A stretch of 60,551 bases of DNA, from NCBI GenBank assembly GCA_016789605.1, contig JAEUQO010000433.1:1-60551 (forward strand), in the 5' to 3' direction. This DNA is from Acidobacteriota bacterium. Lineage in GTDB: Bacteria; Acidobacteriota; Blastocatellia; RBC074. Below are positions 43,127 to 51,547 of this stretch, piece by piece. Made by a program: the position numbers and the translations under genes. The notes under the pieces are model-generated. The model saw only the letters and a list, made by a program, of their open reading frames with translations. It was not told the DNA's origin and did not search any database. Every line of letters starts with the position of its first letter. The stretch's first letter is position 1.

Positions 43127-43282
43127 AACGGGGATCCTCCTCACAAGGGGTGGTTCAAAACAGCGGCAGTATAAAGGAAGTTCGCGCAAACGGTCTAATA
43201 ATTGCGATCCGGCAAACGCGTAGGCAAGGAGCAGAATTGTTCGCACGATAATTCGGTGCGATACTCGGCTAGACTGGCTGTG

Positions 43283-43879
43283 ATGCTTATGGCACCCAAA
43301 CTCATCACCATCTCTGGCATCTCTTCAAATTCCGGCAAGACGACCTTGCTGTGTGAACTGTTGCGCGCGCTTTCGTTAGAACAACGCTGGGAAGCCATCA
43401 AACTCACGCGTGGTCACTATCGTTCGTGCGGCAAAGACCTGCAAGCTTGTTGTGTCAGCGATTTGTTGCGTACAGAAGCGGTCATACGCTCTGGTCGGGC
43501 AGAAACATACGCGTTGGGCAAAGATACAGGCCGATATTGGGACGCAGGCGCAACCAATGTGCATTGGGTGATCGCCACCGACGACCAGGTCGAAAGTGGC
43601 ATCAACGCCGCACTGGCGCGCGTGACTGCCCCCGGCGTGTTGCTCGAAGGAACCAGCCTGCTGAACTTTCTACGACCGGATTTTGCCTTGTTGGTGGTGG
43701 GGGGCGACAGCGACAAGCTCAAACCTTCTGCCCGGCGCGCCTTACAAGCGGGAAAAATTCATGCGCTCTATGTGACAAACGAACGCGCCGCCGCGCTCTT
43801 GCCCACAATGGACAGCGCCCACCTGCCACGTTTTGCGCCAGAAACCTTTGCACAGTTGTTGCAGGTCCTTCCCGTGTAA
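43283..43879 (+). CDS. P-loop NTPase of unknown function
   Basis: A 198-residue protein with a Walker A motif near the start (GISSNSGKTTLLCELL) and a later EGTSLLNFLRPDFALLVV strand resembling the switch region of SIMIBI-type NTPases such as MobB or dethiobiotin-synthetase-like proteins. A cysteine-rich stretch (SCGKDLQACCVSD) follows the P-loop and may bind metal. I cannot name the family. The start is uncertain: ATG at 43283 or 43289, neither with a ribosome site. A TAGACT seven bases upstream of 43283 would fit a -10 for a leaderless message. It is divergent from def and convergent with the receiver gene. Confidence 0.75.
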   Translation: MLMAPKLITISGISSNSGKTTLLCELLRALSLEQRWEAIKLTRGHYRSCGKDLQACCVSDLLRTEAVIRSGRAETYALGKDTGRYWDAGATNVHWVIATDDQVESGINAALARVTAPGVLLEGTSLLNFLRPDFALLVVGGDSDKLKPSARRALQAGKIHALYVTNERAAALLPTMDSAHLPRFAPETFAQLLQVLPV

Positions 43880-43895
43880 CGAGGCGCAAGCGGTT

Positions 43896-44276
43896 TCAAG
43901 CAGCTGGCAGATGACGCCGGATCATCGTTTTGAGCGTATCAATCTCAATGGGTTTCACCAGGTAATCAGTGCAACCGGCCGTCTGTGCCGCAGCGATGCG
44001 CTCAGGGTCGTCATAGGCCGTGACGATGATGATCGGCAAGTTCTGAAATTCCGGCTCGCTGCGTAATTGCTGTGTCGCCTGCAAACCGTCTACGTCGGGC
44101 AGCGAAATATCCATCAAGACCAAATCCGGTTTTTCACTGCGAATACGCGCCAGAGCTTCACCACCGGTTTCTGCTTCCAAGACTGCAAAGCCCGCCATTT
44201 TCAACAACAGTTTCAGCGCAATACGATTCTCTTCGAAGTCTTCCGCAATCAAAATACAAGGTTTCTTTTCTGTCAT
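43896..44276 (-). CDS. CheY-like single-domain response regulator
   Basis: A 126-residue receiver domain: acidic pocket LIAEDFEEN, phospho-acceptor Asp56 (LVLMDISLPDVDG), Thr in IIIVTAYD and Lys in DYLVKPIE. No output domain. The start is ATG at 44276 or two codons earlier at 44282; the ribosome site is weak. It is divergent from the reduced histidine kinase at 44598, a likely partner. Confidence 0.92.
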   Translation of the reverse strand: MTEKKPCILIAEDFEENRIALKLLLKMAGFAVLEAETGGEALARIRSEKPDLVLMDISLPDVDGLQATQQLRSEPEFQNLPIIIVTAYDDPERIAAAQTAGCTDYLVKPIEIDTLKTMIRRHLPAA

Positions 44277-44597
44277 ATACATCCAACCAGACACACAAAA
44301 TTTTTCTCCCGTACCTTGGGGCTGGATGCCGGGCGATTCGTGAACTGTAAAATTACCTGTAAGGACAAAGACAACGTAAAGCGGGAAGTCAATTTGTTAT
44401 CAGAGAGAGCGGGGCGCATTCTAGCAACGCCCCGCACACGCAACAAGCCGGATTCTCAGAAAGTGTGCGCGAATTGAGTATGACGGGTCTTTTTGCTAGC
44501 ATACGCGCGCTTTTGCGCAGTATGAAATGACGCGCAGCGAGAACGCGCGCCCCTTCCGCAACTCCCCTGGACAGATCGGTCCTTTTGTAAGCCTGTG
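44277..44597. other. 321-bp divergent gap
   Basis: No gene seen. It separates the receiver gene and the kinase/NtrC operon. A candidate promoter towards the kinase lies at 44474-44502. The part around 44505-44550 is rich in GCGC. Confidence 0.5.
44474..44502 (+). promoter_or_regulatory. candidate promoter of the kinase/NtrC operon
   Basis: TTGAGT (44474-44479) and TAGCAT (44497-44502) with a 17-bp spacer, about 95 bp before the kinase start. Confidence 0.4.
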
Positions 44598-45272
44598 ATG
44601 ATCAAAGAGCGTGAAGAAGCGATGTTGATTGAAGCGGGACGGCTAACCGCGCGTTTGATTCATGATTTCAAGAATCAATTGAGCGGCTTGAAGCTGTATG
44701 CCGCCTATCTCAAAAAGCGCTTTGCCCACGAACCGGAAGGCGTGGAAATCGTCGAGAAAATCATCCTTGGGCTGAACGAAATGGCCGAAAATGCTGCGTT
44801 GGCCAACAAGCTGATGCGTCCGGCGGAATTGCGCCTTGAACAAGGCGAGGCGCGCACCTTGTTGCAGCAAATCGCGGATGAGGTGCAACCGCAGGCAGAA
44901 ACCCAGTCTGTTACGCTTACGCTGGATTGCGCCCAAGGCTTGCCCTTGTTGTCTGTGGATCAACAGCAATGGCGCGTTGCCGTCACGGCAATCGTGCGAC
45001 GTGCGATAAAAGCATCAGCGCCCAACAGCACGGTCGCACTTGTAGCGCAAACAACCACCGGCGGCGTACTGGTCGAGATTCGGGATCAAGCTGGCCTGCT
45101 GACCGAAGAACAGCAGCAAATGCTGCTTGCGCCGCTAACCAATGAACGCATCAACAAGCCCCAATTGGAGTTGGCGCTCGCCCGCCATGTCATCGAAGGG
45201 CACGGCGGCATGGTTACCGTCCTCGCCCTCAAACCAGCGGGCACAAATGTGCAAATCACAATGCCCGGTTGA
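44598..45272 (+). CDS. reduced histidine kinase (HisKA plus degenerate ATPase)
   Basis: A 224-residue protein with a good phospho-acceptor region, LIHDFKNQLSGLKLY (His22), as in NtrB/AtoS kinases. The ATPase part is reduced: the N-box position reads VTAIVRRAIKAS without the Asn, the G1 box is RDQAGLL, and only the last helix LELALARHVIEGHGGMVTV is normal. It probably binds ATP poorly and may serve as a phosphotransfer protein or phosphatase for the next gene. There is no sensor domain. The start is ATG at 44598 (GTG at 44595 is in frame). The NtrC-type regulator follows 70 bp downstream. Confidence 0.8.
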   Translation: MIKEREEAMLIEAGRLTARLIHDFKNQLSGLKLYAAYLKKRFAHEPEGVEIVEKIILGLNEMAENAALANKLMRPAELRLEQGEARTLLQQIADEVQPQAETQSVTLTLDCAQGLPLLSVDQQQWRVAVTAIVRRAIKASAPNSTVALVAQTTTGGVLVEIRDQAGLLTEEQQQMLLAPLTNERINKPQLELALARHVIEGHGGMVTVLALKPAGTNVQITMPG

Positions 45273-45342
45273 TTGCGGAAGGCAAATGCCCGATGACGTT
45301 GCCGCACTTTTCCCCCGCATTCACCATCCGTAATGGAGAACG

Positions 45343-46752
45343 TTGCTCTTGAAGAAAGAAGGAAAAATTCTGGTCGTAGACGACGAACCGGCGATTACCG
45401 ACGGTTTGCAGTTGCTGCTGAGCGTGGAAGGCTATCAGGTGACCGTGGCGTCGAACCTGAATGCCGCGCGCAATATTCTGGAGCGGCAATCTTTCGACCT
45501 GATCGTGACCGATTTGCAATTACCCGATGACCGGCAAGGCGGTTTGTCCCTGCTACGTTTGAGCAAAGAGCGCTCGCCAGACACCGAAGTCATCATCATC
45601 ACTGGCCACGCAACCGTTTCGGAAGCCGTGGAAGCGACTCGCTCCGGCGCGTTCTATTTCGTCGAAAAACCGTTCGAGCCGGATCAGATTCTGGTGCTCG
45701 CCGAAAAAGCCATCGAACGGCGACGGCTGCTGAACGAATCGGAAAGCTATCGCAAACATTTTCAGCGGCGCGAATATTCCAGCATCATCGGCGCGTCCAA
45801 GTCCATGCAGATGATTTACGAAACGATTGAAAGCGTCGCCAAAAGCGATGCCAACGTTTTGATCATCGGCGAATCGGGCACTGGCAAGGAATTGATCGCC
45901 AACGCCATTCACTTTCATTCGTTGCGCGCGGCCAAAGAATTCGTCAAGGTCAATTGCTCTGCGCTGCCCAAAGAACTGATTGAAGCGGAATTGTTTGGCT
46001 ATATGAAAGGCGCTTTCACTGGCGCAATGCAAAACCGCACCGGTCTGGTCGCGCAAGCCAAAGGCGGCAGCCTGATGCTGGACGAAATCGGCGAGATGCC
46101 GATTGAATTGCAACCAAAGTTGTTACGCGTACTGGAAGAGCGGCGCTTTCGCCCTGTGGGATCGTCAGAAACATTTGAAGCAGACTTTCGGCTGATTGCG
46201 GCGACCAACCGCGAACCGCGCGAAGCCATCAAGGAAGGCTTGATGCGCGAAGATTTGTTCTATCGCATCTCGACCATCACCATCAACGTTCCGCCCTTGC
46301 GCGAGCGCGCCGAAGACCTGCAACTGTTGACCGATCACTTTTTCAACAAGTTCAAGGAAAAATATAACCGTCCGTTGCAGGGGTTTTCGCAAGCCGCCTA
46401 TCAACGTGTGTTTGCCCATCGCTGGCCGGGCAATGTGCGCGAATTACAAAACGCCATCGAACGCGCCGTGTTGCTGGCCAAAAACTCGCGCATCGAGCCG
46501 GAAGACCTGCCCTTTGGCGAAACCGTGCGCGAAGCTCCAACCGACAGCTTTTTTGTGCCGCCGAACATGACGCTCGAAGACATCGAAAAAGTCGTCATCG
46601 AACAAACCCTCAAACGCACGCAAGGAAACAAACAGGCGGCGGCCCAAATTCTGGGCCTGTATCGCCCGCGCTTGTACAGCAAGATCAGAAAGTACAAAAT
46701 CAGCATCCCGCGTGAGTCGAAACGCCGCGCGCAAAAAGCCGCCGAAAGTTAG
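45343..46752 (+). CDS. NtrC-family sigma54-dependent response regulator
   Basis: A 469-residue regulator: receiver domain with Asp57 (LIVTDLQLPDD), AAA+ domain with GESGTGKE (176-183), GAFTGA (223-228, the sigma54 contact), DEIGEMP and WPGNVREL, and a C-terminal Fis-type helix-turn-helix (GNKQAAAQILGLYRPRLYSKI). It activates sigma54 promoters when phosphorylated. The start is TTG at 45343 or 45349, with TGGAG upstream; the second gives the N-terminus usual for receivers. It lies between the reduced kinase and the exported PG-binding/BON gene, which may be a target. I found no convincing -24/-12 site in that short gap. Confidence 0.93.
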   Translation: MLLKKEGKILVVDDEPAITDGLQLLLSVEGYQVTVASNLNAARNILERQSFDLIVTDLQLPDDRQGGLSLLRLSKERSPDTEVIIITGHATVSEAVEATRSGAFYFVEKPFEPDQILVLAEKAIERRRLLNESESYRKHFQRREYSSIIGASKSMQMIYETIESVAKSDANVLIIGESGTGKELIANAIHFHSLRAAKEFVKVNCSALPKELIEAELFGYMKGAFTGAMQNRTGLVAQAKGGSLMLDEIGEMPIELQPKLLRVLEERRFRPVGSSETFEADFRLIAATNREPREAIKEGLMREDLFYRISTITINVPPLRERAEDLQLLTDHFFNKFKEKYNRPLQGFSQAAYQRVFAHRWPGNVRELQNAIERAVLLAKNSRIEPEDLPFGETVREAPTDSFFVPPNMTLEDIEKVVIEQTLKRTQGNKQAAAQILGLYRPRLYSKIRKYKISIPRESKRRAQKAAES

Positions 46753-46785
46753 GCTCACAGTAAAAAGAAGTTCGGAGGAGGGATC

Positions 46786-47574
46786 ATGAAAAAATTCGCG
46801 TCTTTGGTTCTTGGCCTGGGAATATTGTTCGGCAGTGGCGTCCTGGCGGTCGCGCAATCCACAGAAGCAGCCCCGGCTGCGGACAAGGCACAAGCAGAAA
46901 CGCTGCGCATCACCGAAAAAGAAGTGATTGCCGTGCAGGTTGCGCTTTACCAGCGAAATTATGTGCAAACACGTCCCAACGGTATCCTTGATCGCCAAAC
47001 ACGCGAAGCCCTCAAAGCCTTTCAACAGGACAATGACCTGCCCGCCACCGGCAAAGTCGATCGCGCAACTTATGACCGATTGGAACTGACGTATCCCGCC
47101 ACCGGCAAAGAAATCGAACGCCTGCGCAAAAATGGTTTGCTTCCGCGGATTGGTTACGGCGTAAAAGACGCCACAGTGGCAACGGGCAAAACCATCAGCA
47201 ACGCTCCTGGCAAAGTCAAAGAAGCAACGCGCACAGGCGTGGAAAAAGCCGGAGAACTGGGCAGCGGGGCCGCGTCAAAGTCCAAGGAAGTGGCCGTGGG
47301 ATTGGGCGATGCCACCAAGAGCGGCGCGCAAAGTTTAGGACGCGCATCTGGACGCGCAGCAGAATCACTGGTCAGCCGCAGCGATGCAGACATTCAAAAA
47401 GAACTCTCTGCCCTGCTTGCCCAGGAGCAACAAACCAGCGGCTGGCAATCCACGGTCAAACAAGGCCGCGTGACACTCAAAACCACATCGCAACATACAG
47501 CAGACCTCGGCGCTGTCGTCGCAGATATTCGTAAAATCGTTGGGGTGAAATCCGTGATGGTGATTGCGCAATAG
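46786..47574 (+). CDS. exported peptidoglycan-binding and BON domain protein
   Basis: A 262-residue exported protein: signal peptide (1-24), a PG_binding_1 domain (about 42-95: ITEKEVIAVQVALYQRNY, TRPNGILDRQTREALKAFQQDN), an Ala/Gly/Lys/Ser-rich middle (about 125-195) and a C-terminal BON domain (SRSDADIQKELSALL to IVGVKSVMVI). BON domains attach proteins to membranes or phospholipid. The combination suggests a link between cell wall and outer membrane. GGAGGAGGG precedes the ATG. It lies 33 bp after the NtrC gene and is convergent with the PP2C gene. Confidence 0.88.
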   Translation: MKKFASLVLGLGILFGSGVLAVAQSTEAAPAADKAQAETLRITEKEVIAVQVALYQRNYVQTRPNGILDRQTREALKAFQQDNDLPATGKVDRATYDRLELTYPATGKEIERLRKNGLLPRIGYGVKDATVATGKTISNAPGKVKEATRTGVEKAGELGSGAASKSKEVAVGLGDATKSGAQSLGRASGRAAESLVSRSDADIQKELSALLAQEQQTSGWQSTVKQGRVTLKTTSQHTADLGAVVADIRKIVGVKSVMVIAQ

Positions 47575-47608
47575 CGGCAATCGTTCGTTACCGGGAACGA
47601 GGACGGGG

Positions 47609-49342
47609 TTAGACCTTGATCGGATCGCGGTTGGAAAGGGAGGGTGGCAGTAAGCCCTGCAAGCTGTTGACTTCGTCTTCGATCTTTTTCAGTTCCTGAT
47701 TGATTTCGTCACACGCGAGACTGATTTGCGCTAACTCTTCTGACGACATCTGATTCACTTCATCCAGTCGCAGACTCAATTTGTTCAAGCTTTGATTCCA
47801 GGCTTCCCGTTTTTCCTTGAGTGACGGTTTGTCATTCGCCTGTAGCTTCTTATTGATCTCGGCGATCTTGTCGCGCAAACGGCCAATGCGGCCTTCTTTC
47901 TCTTTTTGATGTTCGGCTTGCAGCTTCAATTGCGCCTGTTGTTGCGCATCACGTTCTTGCCGCTGTTGCCGAAAATACGAAGTCGCGCTGACAACCAGCC
48001 CTGCCACGCCAAGCACCAGCAATCCGATAAAAATCAGCAGATTCGGGCGCGAAGATTTTTTGCTCACTCTGCTGGCCGACGTGTGCGCGCCTGAATTCGA
48101 CGTGCGACCTGATTGCGGATTCAACGTGGACGACGTGTCTGCGGGATGCAACGGCGACGTTCCGCGATCAAGCGGCGCCGTGGAAGAAGACGATTGTGAT
48201 TGCGAAGACAACCGCGGATCGTCGAGTTCTTCGACGGAAAACACAGCCGTAATAGGTCCGCGCCGGTCAGAAAGATCGTTTGTGCGGGGTAAGTTAGCAG
48301 AATCCCGTTGTAATCGGGCCGTGAAGGGCGTCGCTTGGGTGGGCGGTGGCGGTAGCGGCTCGGTGGCTTTTGAGTCGGCGGCGGGCGATGTCTGTGACGC
48401 ATCATCCAGCGGGTCTGTTTTCGCCCCCGCCGACCAGTTAATCTCTGTCGGCGTATCGGGCGACCGCGCCAAACTGTGCGGCGTCACATCATTACTCAAC
48501 GGCAAACCAGCGCCGGAAAATTGCGCCAACACGACCGTAATGTTGTCTTCGCCACCGCGTTCATTTGCCAGCCGGATCAACTGCTGACAAGCCGATTTGA
48601 AGTCTCCGGCCTGATTGACGATGCGCACCATTTCGTCCTGGTTCATCTTGCCCGACAAACCATCGCTGCACAGCAACAACGTATCCATCTGGCACAACGA
48701 CAAGGTGTTGACCTCGACGTTGACGTTGTTGTGTGCGCCGAGCGCCTGCAAAATGACGTTGCGATAGCTGTGCGTTTCCGCTTCCTCTTCGGTAATTTGT
48801 CCGGCGTCAATCAGTTGCTGCACCAAAGACTGGTCTTTGGTGATGCGATAAATCCTGCCTTGCCGGATCAGATAAGCGCGGCTGTCTCCAACCTGACCGA
48901 AGTAAACGTTGTTGCCGTGCGTAGCCACCGCCGTGAACGTCGCGCCCAATCCTTTGTGTGCAGGATTGGTCTGGCTTTCTCCGTTGATCAGCAGGTTGGC
49001 TTCTTCGATAGAAAGACGCAAGCGTTCGGAAAACGACATTTTCCCGTAAACTTCGTGTGCTTGCAGTTGCAACATCCGATCCCGCACCGTTTCGACCGCC
49101 ATCCGCGAAGCGACCTCACCTGCCAACGCGCCGCCCATGCCGTCTGAGACAGCCAACAGCGACCCGTAATACCCCTGGGAATAAGTCAGCAGTTCTTGCG
49201 GTTCTTCCTCATTGGCCGTCCAGCTTTTGCCGCTGGAAAGGTCCAGAATCAGGAAGTTATCTTCGTTGCCACTACGCACCATGCCCACATCGGTCTGGGC
49301 GTAGAGAGCTAGATTGATGGATGGGTAGTCGGCCATAGTCAT
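47609..49342 (-). CDS. PP2C-type protein phosphatase with membrane anchor and coiled coil
   Basis: A 577-residue phosphoserine/threonine phosphatase. Residues about 10-265 are a PP2C domain with the metal motifs DVGMVRSGNEDN, VSDGMGGALAGEV, CSDGLSG and GGEDNITVVLAQ. A low-complexity Ser/Thr/Pro stretch (about 270-430) leads to one membrane helix (434-457) and a 100-residue charged coiled coil (about 465-565) on the far side. It should reverse Hanks-type kinase signalling; no kinase gene is in the window. The far-side coiled coil could receive an envelope signal. The start is ATG at 49342 or 49336; the ribosome site is weak. Confidence 0.92.
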   Translation of the reverse strand: MTMADYPSINLALYAQTDVGMVRSGNEDNFLILDLSSGKSWTANEEEPQELLTYSQGYYGSLLAVSDGMGGALAGEVASRMAVETVRDRMLQLQAHEVYGKMSFSERLRLSIEEANLLINGESQTNPAHKGLGATFTAVATHGNNVYFGQVGDSRAYLIRQGRIYRITKDQSLVQQLIDAGQITEEEAETHSYRNVILQALGAHNNVNVEVNTLSLCQMDTLLLCSDGLSGKMNQDEMVRIVNQAGDFKSACQQLIRLANERGGEDNITVVLAQFSGAGLPLSNDVTPHSLARSPDTPTEINWSAGAKTDPLDDASQTSPAADSKATEPLPPPPTQATPFTARLQRDSANLPRTNDLSDRRGPITAVFSVEELDDPRLSSQSQSSSSTAPLDRGTSPLHPADTSSTLNPQSGRTSNSGAHTSASRVSKKSSRPNLLIFIGLLVLGVAGLVVSATSYFRQQRQERDAQQQAQLKLQAEHQKEKEGRIGRLRDKIAEINKKLQANDKPSLKEKREAWNQSLNKLSLRLDEVNQMSSEELAQISLACDEINQELKKIEDEVNSLQGLLPPSLSNRDPIKV

Positions 49343-49374
49343 GTGAGTGACAGATACTTAGCAGGAGTAACTGT

Positions 49375-50514
49375 CTACGCTCGTTGTAGTGCCGCGTCTA
49401 AATCCGCGATGATATCTTCTACGTCTTCGATTCCGACAGAAATCCGCACCAGACCATCGGTTATGCCCAAACGGGCACGTTGTGCAGCGGGAACCGAGGC
49501 GTGCGTCATCGTCGCCGGATGAGAGATCAATGTTTCAACGCCGCCTAAACTTTCAGCGAGCGCACAGAGGCGGACATTATCCAACACCGCGCGCGCAGCC
49601 GCAAGAGAACCCGTTTCAAAGGCAATCATTCCTCCAAAACCGGAAAACAACCGCTGTGCACGTTCGTGCTGTGGATGTTGCGCCAAACCAGGATAATACA
49701 CCTTCTGAATTTTGGGATGATCCGCCAGAAAGTTGGCGACCTGACGGCCATTTTCGTCGTGCTGACGCATACGAGCAGCCAGCGTCTTGGTGCCGCGCAA
49801 AACCAGCCAGGAATCAAATGGCGACAAAATCGCGCCGACAGCATTTTGCAAGAAACCAATGCGTTCAGCGTCTTCCGGTCTGGTGGAAACAATCACGCCG
49901 CCGACGCTGTCGCTGTGTCCGTTCAAATATTTCGTGGTCGAATGGACGACCAAATCTGCTCCCCATTCAATCGGACGCAGGAAATACGAACTCATAAACG
50001 TGTTATCCACGACCAACCGAATACCGTGGGCCTGGGTCAACTGCCCGATTCCCTCCAGATCAGCAACCGCCATAATGGGATTGGTCGGCGTTTCCAGAAA
50101 GACCATCTTCGTTTCATCACGCAACGCGCTTTCCACGTGGATGGCTTCGGTTGTATCCACATAAGTGAAATCCAGTCCGAAATCCCGCCACACCCGTTCA
50201 AACAAGCGATAAGTCCCGCCATAGGTGTTTTCCGACACAATCACGTGATCGCCTGCCTTGAGCAGCTTCATCACGGTGTCTATCGCCGACATGCCAGAAG
50301 CAAAACAGTGCGCCGCCTGGCCACCTTCGAGCGCCGCCAGATTGCGTTCCAACGAAAGACGCGTCGGATTTTGCGTGCGGGCGTATTCAAACCCTTTGTG
50401 CTGCCCCAAGGCGTCTTGCACATAGGTCGAAGTCTGATAGATCGGTGTGATGATCGCGCCGGTTGAAGGGTCCGGTGGTTGTCCTGCATGGATGGCGTTC
50501 GTGGCAAATCCCAT
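49375..50514 (-). CDS. Cys/Met metabolism PLP enzyme (cystathionine gamma-synthase or lyase)
   Basis: A 379-residue member of the trans-sulfuration PLP family. The opening FATNAIHAGQPPDPSTGAII, PIYQTSTYVQ, CFASGMSAIDTVM, ETPTNPIM and the PLP lysine Lys195 (HSTTKYLNGHSD) are all typical. The sequence alone does not separate cystathionine gamma-synthase (metB) from beta/gamma-lyases; the start and length favour gamma-synthase slightly. It is divergent from kdsB, 170 bp away, and 32 bp before the PP2C gene on the same strand. Confidence 0.93.
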   Translation of the reverse strand: MGFATNAIHAGQPPDPSTGAIITPIYQTSTYVQDALGQHKGFEYARTQNPTRLSLERNLAALEGGQAAHCFASGMSAIDTVMKLLKAGDHVIVSENTYGGTYRLFERVWRDFGLDFTYVDTTEAIHVESALRDETKMVFLETPTNPIMAVADLEGIGQLTQAHGIRLVVDNTFMSSYFLRPIEWGADLVVHSTTKYLNGHSDSVGGVIVSTRPEDAERIGFLQNAVGAILSPFDSWLVLRGTKTLAARMRQHDENGRQVANFLADHPKIQKVYYPGLAQHPQHERAQRLFSGFGGMIAFETGSLAAARAVLDNVRLCALAESLGGVETLISHPATMTHASVPAAQRARLGITDGLVRISVGIEDVEDIIADLDAALQRA

Positions 50515-50672
50515 AAAACTCTTAACGGATAGAAAAGCAGCGGTTTATGAATTAGGCAGGTAGATATTAAAAGATTCGGTTGCGAAAAAGAAAGCAGTAA
50601 TTTCGAGAAAGTGAAGGCCTTAGCGTCTTGCTGAAGAAAACGCCCTCTATGGCCGCCGAAGAAAGGCTGGGC

Positions 50673-50678
50673 TACAAT
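50673..50678 (+). promoter_or_regulatory. -10 box next to the kdsB start
   Basis: TACAAT, with six bases between it and the ATG at 50685. The transcript would begin at or next to the start codon, so the kdsB message is probably leaderless. There is no ribosome site before the ATG. No clear -35 is seen. Confidence 0.45.
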
Positions 50679-50684
50679 CCCTTC

Positions 50685-51470
50685 ATGCCAACCAAAGTCG
50701 TCGCTGTGATCCCTGCCCGCTACGCCTCGACGCGTCTGCCGGGCAAACCCTTACTCGATCTTGGCGGAAAGCCAATGATCCTGCATGTCGTCGAACGTAC
50801 CAAACAGGCGCAATCGGTCAGCCGCGTCATTGTGGCCACCGACGACCAGCGCGTTTTTGCCGCCGTCGCCGCTGCGGGCGAAGAAGCGCTGATGACTTCG
50901 CCCGATCACCCGACGGGCACAGACCGGCTGGCAGAAGTCGCCGCCCAACTCGACGCCGAAATTATCGTCAACGTGCAGGGCGACGAACCGTTGATTGATC
51001 CCGGCACCATTGACGCAGCGGTAGCGCCTTTGTTGACCGACCGCGCACTGATGATGAGCACGACCTGCGAACCGATTCTTTCTGCCGCAGATGTGCTCAG
51101 CCCCAATGTGGTCAAAGTGGTGACGGATCAAACCGGCTACGCGCTGTATTTTTCTCGCAATCCGATCCCCTTCCCGCGTGCCGCCGTGCAATTGCACGGC
51201 TCGCTCGAAGCCACCTTCACCGCCGAACCCGATTTGCTTCTGACCTACGCCAAACACACCGGTTTGTATGTTTACCGGCGCGAATTTTTGCTGACCTTCG
51301 CCAACCTGTCGCCGACTCCGCTGGAACAAACCGAACTGCTGGAACAGTTGCGCGCGCTCGAACACGGCTATCGCATCAAGGTCATTCGCGTGACGCACCG
51401 TTCCCTAGGTGTAGACACGCCGGACGACGTGGAGCGCGTGCGCGAGTTGCTTCAGCAACAAGCGAATTGA
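50685..51470 (+). CDS. kdsB: 3-deoxy-manno-octulosonate cytidylyltransferase
   Basis: A 261-residue enzyme that activates KDO with CTP for lipopolysaccharide core synthesis, in the cytoplasm. VVAVIPARYASTRLPGKPLLDLGGKPM, VIVATDDQRVF, MTSPDHPTGTDRLAEVA, VNVQGDEPLI and LEQTELLEQLRALE are diagnostic. Its presence means the host has an outer membrane with KDO. I start it at the ATG at 50685; an in-frame upstream start would add residues not found in the family. The short distance to a -10 box suggests a leaderless message. It is convergent with the DUF2225-like gene. Confidence 0.96.
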   Translation: MPTKVVAVIPARYASTRLPGKPLLDLGGKPMILHVVERTKQAQSVSRVIVATDDQRVFAAVAAAGEEALMTSPDHPTGTDRLAEVAAQLDAEIIVNVQGDEPLIDPGTIDAAVAPLLTDRALMMSTTCEPILSAADVLSPNVVKVVTDQTGYALYFSRNPIPFPRAAVQLHGSLEATFTAEPDLLLTYAKHTGLYVYRREFLLTFANLSPTPLEQTELLEQLRALEHGYRIKVIRVTHRSLGVDTPDDVERVRELLQQQAN

Positions 51471-51486
51471 ACAACCTGACAAAGAA

Positions 51487-51524
51487 AAATGCGGACTGGA
51501 AAAGCACTTTTCCAATCCGCATTT
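51487..51524 (-). terminator. long hairpin terminator between kdsB and the DUF2225-like gene
   Basis: AAATGCGGACTGGAAAAG (51487-51504) pairs with CTTTTCCAATCCGCATTT (51507-51524) with one G-T-type mismatch. Going leftward it is followed by TTTTTCTTTG, so it ends the minus-strand gene at 51548; it may also stop kdsB transcripts. Confidence 0.75.
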
Positions 51525-51547
51525 CGAAAAAAACGCGCGCCGGTCTC

